Program-made: the position numbers and the translations under genes
The notes under the pieces: model-generated
Database searches by the model: none
The model's input: only the letters and a program-made list of their open reading frames with translations
What the model was told of the DNA's origin: nothing
NCBI GenBank assembly: GCA_030752605.1
Contig: JASMDX010000034.1
Span: 13,877-77,876 of the forward strand
Direction: 5' to 3'
Source of the DNA: GCA-2731375 sp002731375
GTDB lineage: Bacteria > Pseudomonadota > Alphaproteobacteria > GCA-2731375
DNA length: 64,000 nt
Shown here: positions 53,257-61,659 of the stretch, piece by piece
How positions within the stretch are numbered: position 1 is the first letter of the stretch
Layout: the number at the start of each line of letters is the position of its first letter

Positions 53257-55155
53257 ATGCCGGGCAGTTTCGATCCCACGGCGGAAGGGCCAGGCCGCAG
53301 CCATTGGCGGACCCTGGCAACCTTGATGCCGTATCTGTGGCCCCAGGGACGCTGGGACCTGCGGTTCCGGGTTATCGTGGCCATGACCCTGCTGGCCTCG
53401 GCCAAGGTGGCTATCGTCTTTATTCCCTTCGTCTACAAGGAAGTCGTCGACAGCCTGAACATCACCGGTGCAGACGGCAAGATCAGCGCGGCGGTCACCA
53501 TTCCCGTTCTGATGATCCTGGCCTTTGGCGCTGCACGTTTGGCGGGTCAGGCTTTCGGCGAGTTGCGGGATGCGGTCTTCGCGAAGGTTGGCCAAAATGC
53601 GCTGCGCACGGTCGCCTTGCAGGTCTTTCGCCATCTGCATCATCTTTCCCTGCGCTTCCATTTGGACCGGCGCACCGGCGGGTTGAGCCGCGCCATTGAA
53701 CGCGGCACCAAGGGGATCGATTTTCTGCTGCGTTTCTCCCTGTTTAACATTCTGCCTACCCTGTTGGAGCTGTCCCTGGTCTGCGGCGTCTTGTTGATCA
53801 ATTATGGCGCGGACTATTCTGGCATCACCTTGTTCGCCGTGGGTATCTATATCGTCTTTACCCTGACGGTCACGGAATGGCGCCTGAAACACCGGCGCGA
53901 GATGAACCGTACCGATAGCGAGGCCAATACTCGGGCCATCGACAGTCTGTTGAACTTTGAAACCGTGAAATATTTTGGCAATGAAGCCCACGAGGCCAGC
54001 CGTTTCGACCAATCCATGGCGCGCTATGAAAGTGCCGCCGTGCGCAGCCAGACATCGCTGGCCATATTGAACATTGGCCAAGGGGTGATTATTGCCTTTG
54101 GTATGTGTTCAGTGATGCTGTTGGCGGCCAACGGCATTATCAATGGCGAGCTGACAATCGGCGATTTCGTCCTGATCAACACCTTCATGATGCAATTGTA
54201 TCAGCCCCTGGGCTTTCTCGGCTTCGTCTACCGCGAGATCAAGCAGAGTCTGGTGGACATGGACAAGATGTTCGAGTTGATTGAGGTGCATACGGAAGTT
54301 GCCGATGCGCCGGATGCAGCACCCCTGCAGGTGCGCGCCGGTGACGTTGAATTCGAGCATGTCGATTTTGGCTACGAGGGCAACCGGCGGATACTGCAAG
54401 ATGTTAGTTTCCGGGTGCCGGCGGGGCATACGGTGGCCATCGTCGGGCCGTCGGGGGCGGGTAAATCGACCATATCGCGCATTTTGTTCCGCTTTTATGA
54501 CGTCCAGGGCGGGCGCGTCCTAATCGATGGCCAGGATGTCCGCGGCGTCAGCCAGCAGTCCCTGCGCGCCAGCGTGGGCATCGTACCGCAAGATACGGTG
54601 CTGTTTAACGACAGCATCCGCTACAACATCCGCTATGGCCGGGTTGATGCCACGGACGCGGAGATCGAGGCGGCGGCGAAACTGGCCCAGATCCATGATT
54701 TCGTGGCCAGCCTGCCCGATGGTTACGACACGGCGGTGGGTGAACGTGGCCTGAAACTGTCCGGCGGTGAAAAACAGCGCGTGGCGATTTCCCGGACGAT
54801 CCTGAAGAACCCCTCGATCCTGCTGTTCGATGAGGCCACCTCGGCCCTGGATTCGCAGACCGAGAAGGAAATCCAGGCGGCCCTTCGTCTGGTTTCCCGC
54901 GACCGCACCACTTTGGTTATCGCGCATCGTCTTTCGACCATCGTTGATGCCGATGAAATCATCGTTCTGGAAGCCGGACAGATTGTCGAAAGGGGCCGGC
55001 ACGAGGCGCTGTTGGCGGCAAGTGGTATCTATGCCGCCATGTGGCAACGGCAGCAGGAACAGGCAGAGGCCTTGCAACGGCTGGAAAGGCTGGATAAGGA
55101 TGAGCCGCGGACGCTGGTGGAAAGTTCGGATGCGGACAGGGAACCGGTAACTTAG
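53257..55155 (+). CDS. Atm1/HMT1-type ABC transporter (fused permease and ATPase)
   Basis: The 632-residue half transporter has six membrane segments in the first ~330 residues and a C-terminal ATPase: Walker A GPSGAGKST near residue 397, signature LSGGEKQRVAISRTIL near residue 501, Walker B LLFDEATSALDS and the H-loop IAHRLSTIVD. The membrane domain motifs HLRFHLDRRTGGLSR-like (HHLSLRFHLDRRTGGLSRAI) and NFETVKYFGNEAHEASRFD are typical of Atm1, which exports glutathione-bound sulfur or metal complexes for Fe-S cluster homeostasis. AAGGA lies six bases before the ATG. It is the first gene of a co-directed run with psd and pssA. Confidence 0.92.
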   Translation: MPGSFDPTAEGPGRSHWRTLATLMPYLWPQGRWDLRFRVIVAMTLLASAKVAIVFIPFVYKEVVDSLNITGADGKISAAVTIPVLMILAFGAARLAGQAFGELRDAVFAKVGQNALRTVALQVFRHLHHLSLRFHLDRRTGGLSRAIERGTKGIDFLLRFSLFNILPTLLELSLVCGVLLINYGADYSGITLFAVGIYIVFTLTVTEWRLKHRREMNRTDSEANTRAIDSLLNFETVKYFGNEAHEASRFDQSMARYESAAVRSQTSLAILNIGQGVIIAFGMCSVMLLAANGIINGELTIGDFVLINTFMMQLYQPLGFLGFVYREIKQSLVDMDKMFELIEVHTEVADAPDAAPLQVRAGDVEFEHVDFGYEGNRRILQDVSFRVPAGHTVAIVGPSGAGKSTISRILFRFYDVQGGRVLIDGQDVRGVSQQSLRASVGIVPQDTVLFNDSIRYNIRYGRVDATDAEIEAAAKLAQIHDFVASLPDGYDTAVGERGLKLSGGEKQRVAISRTILKNPSILLFDEATSALDSQTEKEIQAALRLVSRDRTTLVIAHRLSTIVDADEIIVLEAGQIVERGRHEALLAASGIYAAMWQRQQEQAEALQRLERLDKDEPRTLVESSDADREPVT

Positions 55156-55180
55156 GCGATGATTTGGATGTGATGACGTA

Positions 55181-55873
55181 ATGGATGCATTAAAGGCCGT
55201 GATGGTGCCGATCAACCGCGAGGGTTACCGCTTTATCGCGATCTTCGCGTTGGCGGCGGTTATTCTGTTCTGGATTGCCGATCCCCTTGGCTGGCTTGGC
55301 GTGATACTGACCTGCTGGTGCGTCTATTTCTTCCGTGACCCAGAGCGCACGACGCCAAGCCGGGACGGTCTGATCATTTCCCCCGCCGATGGCGTGGTGC
55401 AGTCCATCGAAATGGCTGTGCCGCCGGCCGAACTTGGCATGGGTGAGACGCCGCGCCAGCGTATCGCCGTTTTCATGAATGTCTTCAATGTGCATGTGAA
55501 CCGCATCCCCATAGATGGTGAGATCACCGCCGTGTCCTATCGCCCGGGCAAGTTTCTCAATGCGTCCCTGGACAAGGCCTCGATTGACAATGAGCGCCAG
55601 GCCATCCGGATGACCACATCGTTGGGCCAGGATATCGCCTTTGTGCAGATCGCTGGCCTGGTGGCGCGGCGCATCCTCTGCGGCCTGTACGAAGGACAGC
55701 GGGTCCGCGCAGGCGAACGTTTCGGCCTGATCCGTTTCGGCAGCCGGGTCGATGTCTATCTCGATGATGGCACCCAGCCTTCGGTGGCGGTGGGGCAGTT
55801 GGCGGTGGCGGGCGAGACCGTATTGGCCGATTGCGACAGCGATGAAGCAAGACGGGTGGGAGAAGTACGATGA
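55181..55873 (+). CDS. psd: Phosphatidylserine decarboxylase (short type) proenzyme
   Basis: The 230-residue membrane-associated enzyme converts phosphatidylserine to phosphatidylethanolamine. It contains the self-cleavage site in LIRFGSRVDVY near residue 187 (Gly-Ser bond giving the pyruvoyl group), the conserved FMNVFNVHVNRIP block and SPADGVVQ. Two N-terminal hydrophobic segments anchor it to the inner membrane. It overlaps pssA by the 4-base ATGA arrangement. Confidence 0.94.
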   Translation: MDALKAVMVPINREGYRFIAIFALAAVILFWIADPLGWLGVILTCWCVYFFRDPERTTPSRDGLIISPADGVVQSIEMAVPPAELGMGETPRQRIAVFMNVFNVHVNRIPIDGEITAVSYRPGKFLNASLDKASIDNERQAIRMTTSLGQDIAFVQIAGLVARRILCGLYEGQRVRAGERFGLIRFGSRVDVYLDDGTQPSVAVGQLAVAGETVLADCDSDEARRVGEVR

Positions 55874-56688
55874 AGATCGGACGGCGTAACCGGCGGCTGC
55901 GGGAGTTGCCCGTTAACAGCCTGATCCCAAATATCCTAACGGTTCTGGCGCTATGCGCGGGGATGTCAGCGATCCGTTTCGCCATGCAGGAAAAGTGGGA
56001 GCTTGCCGTCGCCGCGATCCTGGTCGCGGGCGTGCTGGATGGCCTGGATGGGCGCATGGCGCGATTGCTGAAAGGCGCGACGAAATTCGGTGCCGAGCTG
56101 GACTCGCTCTCCGACTTCATTGCCTTCGGCGTGGCGCCCGCGATGGTGATCTATTTGTGGAGCACCCAGGCCTTGGGCGGCATCGGCTGGATCGCCGGGC
56201 TGGCCTACAGCACCTGCATGGCCTTGCGTCTAGCGCGCTTCAACACCGCCCTGGATGATCCGGACCGCCCGGCCTGGTCCAGCTATTTCTTCACCGGTAT
56301 AGCCGCGCCCGCTGCTGCCTGCGTCACCCTGCTACCCATGGCGGTCAGCTTCCAGATTGGAGAAAGCTTTCTACAGCAACCTATCTTCATGGCGCTGTGG
56401 CTGTTGTTCGTGGCTTTCATGGCGATCAGTCGGATCCCCACGTACTCCTTTAAACGGGTGCGTATTCGCCGGGAATATGTGTTGCCCATGTTGCTGGTGG
56501 TGGCCCTTGTCGCGGCCATTTTGGCCAGCTATCCCTGGTTCGTACTCTCGGCTATGGGCTTGGCGTATCTTGGCTCCATCCCGTTTAGCTACCGCGCGCA
56601 ACAACGGTTTGCCGAAGCGGCGGATGAGGGGGCGACGGAAACGGCTGCCAGTCGCGAAAGCGAGGACGACAAGGCGCCCTTGCCGTAG
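55870..56688 (+). CDS. pssA: CDP-diacylglycerol-serine O-phosphatidyltransferase
   Basis: The 272-residue inner-membrane enzyme makes phosphatidylserine from CDP-diacylglycerol and serine. It carries the CDP-alcohol phosphotransferase motif D-G-x2-A-R-x8-G-x3-D-x3-D, visible in DGLDGRMARLLKGATKFGAE followed by LDSLSDF near residues 57-82. About eight hydrophobic segments follow. The ATG overlaps the psd stop. With Psd it forms the complete route to phosphatidylethanolamine. Confidence 0.95.
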   Translation: MKIGRRNRRLRELPVNSLIPNILTVLALCAGMSAIRFAMQEKWELAVAAILVAGVLDGLDGRMARLLKGATKFGAELDSLSDFIAFGVAPAMVIYLWSTQALGGIGWIAGLAYSTCMALRLARFNTALDDPDRPAWSSYFFTGIAAPAAACVTLLPMAVSFQIGESFLQQPIFMALWLLFVAFMAISRIPTYSFKRVRIRREYVLPMLLVVALVAAILASYPWFVLSAMGLAYLGSIPFSYRAQQRFAEAADEGATETAASRESEDDKAPLP

Positions 56689-56692
56689 AACC

Positions 56693-57450
56693 TCACTGGG
56701 TGGCACGCCCGCCAGAAATATCGATAGTCGATCCCGTTGAATGGCGCGCGTCCACGGACAAAAGCCACAATATGGCATTTGCGACGTCCTCCACTTTGCC
56801 GACCCGTCCATTGGGCGTGCCCGCGAGAACAGTCTCTAGCCAGGCTGGATTGATCTTTGCCGCTTCCTTCACCATGTCCGTGTTGATGATGCCTGGCCTT
56901 ACGCCGAAAACACTGATGCCCTCGGGTCCTTGTTCCTGCGCCAGGCCTTGGGTGAGGCTATCGACCGCCGCCTTGCCGGCTGTATAGTCCACAAAGGACC
57001 CGACGCGTGCGTTCTTGCCGCTGCCGAGGAAAGATTGATGATCGTGCCGCCTTGGCCGCCGCGACGCCTTGCCATTCGCCGCACCGCGCAATGGCAGCAA
57101 ATGAATAGTCCGAACACGTTGATCTCGAGCATGCGGCGGGTTTGCTCAATGTCCAGATCTTCAATCGGGCCTATTCCAGTCGCCAACGCCGCACTGTTCA
57201 CCAAGTCCGTGATAGGGCCGAGTTCCTCCTCCGTCTGGCTGAGCAAAGCCTTGACATCGTCTGGATTGGACACATCGGCCCTGACCACTCAGGCCTTCAC
57301 CCTTTGCGCGCGGACGGATGCGGCGACGTCCTGGGCGCTCTCCTCGTTCGAGGTGTAGTTTATGCCGACGTGCCAGCCTCTCTCTGCTGCTGATCGGGCA
57401 ACGCCCGCGCCGATGCCACGGCTGCCGCCAGTAACCAATAGAACGCTCAT
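56693..57450 (-). pseudogene. Short-chain dehydrogenase gene with in-frame stop and frameshift
   Basis: The gene starts at ATG 57450 with AGGAG seven bases upstream and encodes MSVLLVTGGSRGIGAGVARS, a complete SDR Rossmann start. At 57289-57291 a TGA interrupts the frame (RAQRVKA-stop-VVRADVSNPDD); the downstream part then continues in the same frame through VNSAALATGIG and GTIINLSSAAARTHAS. Near 57010 the frame shifts by one base, after which SFVDYTAGKAAVDSLTQGLA, carrying the YxxxK active site, and RPGIINTDMVKEAA follow to a normal stop. Two lesions make it non-functional unless repaired by read-through and frameshifting. Confidence 0.85.
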
Positions 57451-57502
57451 CGATTTCTCCTTGGCTAAATCGTGCAAAATTCGCTGCCGGTTTACCTAAC
57501 CC

Positions 57503-58348
57503 CTATGGCCAGCCGGCGCCGGGGACCTTGACTTCCACCGTTTCGATCCGGCCCGAGCGCAGGGCGGCGGTATCTGGCCCCGATTGCAGGCAGGTGCAGA
57601 TGAACAATGTGCGCCGCTCGGCCCCACCCAGCATACAGGCGAAGGAGCCCATCTCGCCGGTGGAGATCCGATCCGTGACCACGCCGCCCTCCAGCACCCG
57701 GATGGTCTCCTTGTTGCGCGGATCGGCGACCCAGATCGCGCCGTTCGCGTCCAGGCAGATGCCGTCGGGGAAACCACCGCCTAGATTGGCCCAGACCCGG
57801 CGGTTCGACAGTCCACCATCCGGCGCCCGGTCCCAGGCGCTGAGAATATTGCCCCGGGTCTCGCCCACGATCAGGGTGTCGCCGTCCGGCGTGATGACGG
57901 AACCGTTGGGAAAGGCCAGGCCCTCCGCCGCCACGGAAACCCCACCGTCGGGATCGACACGGATCAGGTCGGCGGCCTTGAACTCCGATCCATCATGGCT
58001 GTTGAAGCCGAAATTGCCCACATAGGCGCCGCCATCGCCATCGACCACCATGTCGTTGCAGTGATAGTTGGCCAGCGCGGACAGATCCGCGACTTCGACC
58101 AGGCCGTCGGGGTCCAGGCGTAAAAGGCGGCGGTCGGTCATGGAGACCACCAGCAGGCGGCCTTCGGGCGTCCAGCCCAGGCCCGACGGCTGGCCCGGCA
58201 CTTTGACAATCGTCTCCCGCTGGCCCGCCATGTCGACGGCGATGACTTCATGGGCGTAGAAATCCGAAAACCATAGCCGGCCCTCGTGCCAGCGGGGTCC
58301 CTCGGGGAAGGTCAGGTCTTCGAGCAGGATTTTTGTCTGATCGGCCAT
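57503..58348 (-). CDS. SMP-30/gluconolactonase/LRE family protein (copy 3)
   Basis: The 281-residue propeller enzyme shows FPEGPRWHEGRLWFSDFYAH with the metal-binding glutamate, YHCNDMVVDGDGGAYVGNFG with the conserved Asn and Asp, and FPDGICLDANGAIWVADP with the late DG pair; all four metal-site positions look intact. It probably hydrolyses a lactone. Divergent from the SDR gene at 58417, with which it may form a sugar-oxidation pair (dehydrogenase then lactonase), as in known aldose catabolic routes. The broken SDR gene lies just downstream. Confidence 0.86.
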   Translation of the reverse strand: MADQTKILLEDLTFPEGPRWHEGRLWFSDFYAHEVIAVDMAGQRETIVKVPGQPSGLGWTPEGRLLVVSMTDRRLLRLDPDGLVEVADLSALANYHCNDMVVDGDGGAYVGNFGFNSHDGSEFKAADLIRVDPDGGVSVAAEGLAFPNGSVITPDGDTLIVGETRGNILSAWDRAPDGGLSNRRVWANLGGGFPDGICLDANGAIWVADPRNKETIRVLEGGVVTDRISTGEMGSFACMLGGAERRTLFICTCLQSGPDTAALRSGRIETVEVKVPGAGWP

Positions 58349-58416
58349 GGCAAATGTGTTCCTTGGTCTATAATAGCTATCAGGAATAGTAAATTAAATC
58401 AGCGGAGGAGGCGACG

Positions 58417-59220
58417 ATGCGTTTACAGGATCGAATTGCGATGGTGGTGGGCGCGGGACAAAGCCCCGGCGAGACCATGGGTAATGGGCGCGCCACGGCT
58501 ATTGTGTTCGCTCGCGAAGGTGCCAAGGTGGCCGCCGTGGACCGCGATCTAGCCTCGGCTCAGGAAACGGTGTCGATGATCGAGGAGGCCGGCGGCACCG
58601 CCATGGCGGTGGCCGCCGATGTCACCGACGAGCGGGAGGTCAAGGCCGCCGTGGATGCCACCCTGGGCGTATACGGCCGCATCGATATTCTGCACAACAA
58701 TGTGGGTATCTCCATCGCGGGCGGTGACGCCGAGATTACCGAGATCACGGTCGAAGCCTTTGATTTGTGTGTCGCCGTCAATCTGCGCGGTATGGTGCTG
58801 GCCTGCAAACATGCCCTGCCCTCCATGCGCGAACAGGGCAGCGGCGTGATCCTCAATATCTCGTCTCTGGCCGCTTGGTCCGCCTATCCATTGGTAGCCT
58901 ACAAGACCACCAAGGCCGCCGTGGTCGCCTTGACCGATCAGTTGGCCATTCACAACGCACGTTATGGCATTCGCGCCAATGTCATCCTGCCGGGCCTGAT
59001 GGATACGCCCATGGCGGTGGATACCCGCGTGGCGGCGCTGGGTAAGACACGGGATGAAATCGTCGCCGGACGCGATGCCAAGGTGCCCTTGGGGCGCAAG
59101 ATGGGGACGGGCTGGGACATCGCCAACGCGGCGCTGTTCCTGGCCTCGGATGAAGCCAGCTTCATCACCGGTGCGGCCCTGCCGGTGGATGGCGGCACCT
59201 CGGTCAGTCTGGGGGCCTAG
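58417..59220 (+). CDS. SDR-family oxidoreductase
   Basis: The 267-residue protein is a complete classical SDR: N-terminal VVGAGQSPGETMGNGRATAI (variant Rossmann glycine motif), DILHNNVGI, catalytic serine in LNISSLAAW, the active-site YKTTKAAV, and the C-terminal GAALPVDGGTSVSLG. It likely oxidises or reduces a sugar, polyol or hydroxyacyl substrate with NAD(P). GGAGGAGG precedes the ATG. Together with the divergent SMP-30 lactonase it could form a two-step oxidation; that pairing is inference from position. Confidence 0.9.
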   Translation: MRLQDRIAMVVGAGQSPGETMGNGRATAIVFAREGAKVAAVDRDLASAQETVSMIEEAGGTAMAVAADVTDEREVKAAVDATLGVYGRIDILHNNVGISIAGGDAEITEITVEAFDLCVAVNLRGMVLACKHALPSMREQGSGVILNISSLAAWSAYPLVAYKTTKAAVVALTDQLAIHNARYGIRANVILPGLMDTPMAVDTRVAALGKTRDEIVAGRDAKVPLGRKMGTGWDIANAALFLASDEASFITGAALPVDGGTSVSLGA

Positions 59221-59233
59221 GCGGGGTGCGGTC

Positions 59234-59416
59234 ATGAGCCATATCCATATTCTGTTTGAGATAGTCGCAGCCTACGATAACGCTCTGATTTCGTTACAGA
59301 AATATGATCTAAGGGCAAATGGTTACCCCCTATGGTTACCCCATAGGACCGCAGAAGGCGACGACCGCCTCATTATGAGTGAGGATAACGTGCTTTTCCA
59401 GAGGCGCTTAATTTAG
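59234..59416 (+). CDS. Small open frame at the element boundary (60 aa)
   Basis: Encodes MSHIHILFEIVAAYDNALIS, then a middle part spanning a duplicated GGTTACCCC stretch, and ends DDRLIMSEDNVLFQRRLI. It starts 14 bases after the SDR stop. I do not recognise it. It may be the fused product of host and element DNA at the insertion point rather than a functional gene. Confidence 0.3.
   Translation: MSHIHILFEIVAAYDNALISLQKYDLRANGYPLWLPHRTAEGDDRLIMSEDNVLFQRRLI
59329..59347. other. Candidate attachment core (inverted repeat)
   Basis: CCTATGG-TTACC-CCATAGG is a perfect 7-bp inverted repeat with a 5-base spacer, overlapping a duplicated ATGGTTACCCC (59319 and 59332). Such an arrangement resembles the core site of tyrosine recombinases. 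It lies ~190 bases before the integrase start, at the place where the composition changes. The matching right-hand site would lie outside the window, so this remains a hypothesis. Confidence 0.35.
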
Positions 59417-59470
59417 CCATTTTTATACCTTATATATATGATTATATGGGATATATTTGATATTGAAGAG

Positions 59471-59500
59471 TTGCACGGGATTGCGTAGAATTGCGCAGAG
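59471..59500 (+). repeat. Three 10-base direct repeats before the integrase gene
   Basis: TTGCACGGGA, TTGCGTAGAA and TTGCGCAGAG follow one another without gaps (consensus TTGCGCAGRA), 36 bases upstream of the integrase ATG. Their one-helical-turn spacing suggests a binding array for the integrase N-terminal (arm) domain or for the AlpA-type regulator. Confidence 0.6.
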
Positions 59501-59535
59501 TTTCAATCCCAACGTAGCAATTTCGCGGCAATTTT

Positions 59536-60798
59536 ATGATCCTCACTGACAAGGCTATCCGGAGTAGCAAACCACGCGACAGCGTTTACCGGCTCAGAGA
59601 AGTTGGCGGGGGCGTTAAGGGCTTTGGGGTCACCATAGCCCCAGCCGGGTCAAAGACATTTTTCCTAGGGTACACGGCCCCTGGATCAGCTAAGCGCACG
59701 CAAATCAATCTAGGGCGTTATCCTGCAACAGGCCTCAAAGACGCACGGCAAAGGGCCTATGAGGCCAGAGAGGCCCTGAACCGAGGGATCGATCCGCGTG
59801 ACCTGGTCAGGGACCAGGCAATTGCGCAGGAAGCGCTCAATAACAGGGGCACTGTATCTGACCTCTTTGACGTCTACGTGCGCGACCTGGAGCTTGATGA
59901 GAAGCGGTCTGCCAAAGAAGTTCAGCGGATATTCATCAAGCACATAGATCCAGTCATTGGCCATAAACTGGTCGCTGCCGTTACCACAGATGACGTTCTG
60001 GACGTGCTGACACCAATCGTGCGCCGTGGTTCTCTCGTTCACGCAGATAGTGTGAGAGCATATCTCAGAGCTGCCTTCGAACTTGGGATCCACGCCAAGA
60101 ATATTGCCCGATGGCGGGGCCAAATTCCGGATTTTGACCTCACGCATAACCCCGTTGCATCGACACGGCGGGCAGTGAAGCGAAAGCCAGTAGGCATCCG
60201 GTCGCTAGATTGGGCAGAGGTCTTCGCCATCTGGTCCGCACCAGGGTTGTCCCTCTCCTCCCGCTTGACCCTGCAACTGCTGATATCAACGGGTCAGCGG
60301 GTTGAAGAGGTATTACAGGCGCCATGGCACGAGTTCGACCTGGCCGAGAATGTCTGGATCATTCCCGCCGAACGCAGGAAGACCCGAAGTAGCTCCTCGG
60401 AACCTCACGTTGTACCCCTTGCGGAATTCCATCTCGGCTTACTCGATTACCTGAGAGGAGCCGCACCAGACTCGGAATGGTTGTTCCCCCACCAGAACCG
60501 AAAACAACCAAGGAATGCCGATGCACTCTGTCAAGCCACCCGGCGGTTTTGCGCCAAGAATGGGATAAAGCCGTTTGCGCCCCGCGATTGTCGTCGCACC
60601 TTCAAAACCCTGACCGGATCAATCGGCATAGACCTCGAGTTACGGAACCGACTTCAGGGCCATGCCATGACTGACGTGGGTAGCGTCCATTACGACCGAT
60701 GGTCCTATTTGCCCGAGAAGCGAAAAGCAATGGAATTATGGGCAAATACCCTCAGTGAAAAACTGCCCCTTGGTACGAATTCGGAGCCTGGCAAGTGA
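59536..60798 (+). CDS. Tyrosine-type site-specific integrase (P4 type)
   Basis: The 420-residue recombinase has an N-terminal DUF4102-type arm-binding domain (LTDKAIRSSKPRDSVYRLRE, with GVKGFGVTIAPAGSKTFFLG), a central SAM-like core-binding domain, and a C-terminal catalytic domain. Active-site residues are seen as Arg in STGQRVEEVL near residue 252, RDCRRTF near residue 350 (an Arg stands where many relatives have the first His), His in LQGHAMTDVG, and the nucleophilic Tyr in HYDRW near residue 385. It inserts and excises the element that follows. Its stop overlaps the next gene (GTGA). Confidence 0.92.
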   Translation: MILTDKAIRSSKPRDSVYRLREVGGGVKGFGVTIAPAGSKTFFLGYTAPGSAKRTQINLGRYPATGLKDARQRAYEAREALNRGIDPRDLVRDQAIAQEALNNRGTVSDLFDVYVRDLELDEKRSAKEVQRIFIKHIDPVIGHKLVAAVTTDDVLDVLTPIVRRGSLVHADSVRAYLRAAFELGIHAKNIARWRGQIPDFDLTHNPVASTRRAVKRKPVGIRSLDWAEVFAIWSAPGLSLSSRLTLQLLISTGQRVEEVLQAPWHEFDLAENVWIIPAERRKTRSSSSEPHVVPLAEFHLGLLDYLRGAAPDSEWLFPHQNRKQPRNADALCQATRRFCAKNGIKPFAPRDCRRTFKTLTGSIGIDLELRNRLQGHAMTDVGSVHYDRWSYLPEKRKAMELWANTLSEKLPLGTNSEPGK

Positions 60799-61376
60799 GC
60801 AAACCAAACCAAAACCGGGCAGGCATGTATTTGCAAAGCTGGCTACGCCATCAGCCGATTTCCGTCATGGCGGACAAAGAGAAGGCAGAAGAAGAGCGCG
60901 GATCGTTTTTAGCAAGGTTCTTTGCGCTCGCGGATCTGGATTATGCTGATTGTGACACAGACGACGAACGACGGAAGGTCTGGTCGGCAGTAACTGCGGC
61001 CCTATTGGAGACGTTGAATAGCTATCAAATCGACAGCGTTGCGCTCCGATCACTACATGACAACTTAGTTAACAGCGCACTTCGACGACCAGCAGAGGTG
61101 AGTATGGGGGCGAATATCATTGGCGGCACAAAACCCATTTCTGAGGAATGGAGGCGTGCTTGTGTGGTGGCCCTGTGGGAGCGATATCCGGATGCCAGAC
61201 AGCAAATAGCAACTGACTGCAGCCGGTTTACTGACGTGAGAAGAGAGGCCGTCCCAAAGCTTGTCGAGAATTACAAGGGTGGCTTAATCGGCGGTCGAGT
61301 CTTCTCGGATTTGGTTGAAACCGCACGAAAACGGATCAGCGAAACTGGCGCTAAACGACTAAAGGAAATTATGTAG
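60795..61376 (+). CDS. Unknown protein of the integrated element (193 aa)
   Basis: I do not recognise the family. The protein starts with GTG overlapping the integrase stop and is all-helical and charged by appearance: MADKEKAEEERGSFLARFFA, CDTDDERRKVWSAVTAALLE, REAVPKLVENYKGGLIGG and a C-terminal RKRISETGAKRLKEIM. There is no signal peptide, no membrane span and no obvious catalytic motif. Translational coupling to the integrase suggests a role in integration, excision or copy control, but cargo function is possible. GC content is below that of the chromosomal genes. Confidence 0.65.
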   Translation: MSKPNQNRAGMYLQSWLRHQPISVMADKEKAEEERGSFLARFFALADLDYADCDTDDERRKVWSAVTAALLETLNSYQIDSVALRSLHDNLVNSALRRPAEVSMGANIIGGTKPISEEWRRACVVALWERYPDARQQIATDCSRFTDVRREAVPKLVENYKGGLIGGRVFSDLVETARKRISETGAKRLKEIM

Positions 61377-61452
61377 CAAAGCCCTAGGCCCTCCCCTATC
61401 GCCTAGGGATTGCAGACGCTTTGATGACCTTCTTGCAGCCAAGGAGGCACCC

Positions 61453-61659
61453 ATGAACAGCCCTGAAACTAGACCTACCAGGATTTTGAGCATTAAAGAC
61501 GTCCGCGCTCGGGTCCCCTATTCATCCGTCCAGATTTGGCGCAAGGAGCGCGCTGGCGAATTTCCTGGCCGTGTGCGGCTCGGCGCAAACCGGGTCGGAT
61601 GGGTCGAGGCCGAGGTGGAGGCCTGGCTCAATTCCAAGTTGGCGGAGCGCAAGCAGTGA
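61453..61659 (+). CDS. AlpA-family transcriptional regulator
   Basis: The 68-residue protein has the AlpA/MerR-like helix-turn-helix: ILSIKDVRARVPYSSVQIWR followed by GEFPGRVRLGANRVGWVEAE and the C-terminal helix VEAWLNSKLAERK. AlpA proteins activate integrase or excisionase expression in P4-like satellites and related elements. AAGGAGG lies upstream of the ATG. Its stop overlaps the start of the primase-helicase gene (GTGA). Confidence 0.9.
   Translation: MNSPETRPTRILSIKDVRARVPYSSVQIWRKERAGEFPGRVRLGANRVGWVEAEVEAWLNSKLAERKQ

Larger units (their letters stand above)
59221..59535. other. Boundary region of the integrated element
   Basis: About 315 bases between the last chromosomal SDR gene and the integrase. 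It holds a 60-codon frame (59234-59416), a perfect 7-bp inverted repeat with 5-base spacer (59329-59347), an AT-rich promoter-like stretch (59416-59470) and three 10-base direct repeats (59471-59500). I see no tRNA gene or tRNA 3' end here. Composition changes from GC-rich to AT-rich within this region. Confidence 0.6.

Noticed and set aside
59221..59535. A tRNA gene as the integration target
   Set aside because: No cloverleaf, CCA end or GGTTCGAATCC-type T-arm is seen in this region on either strand.
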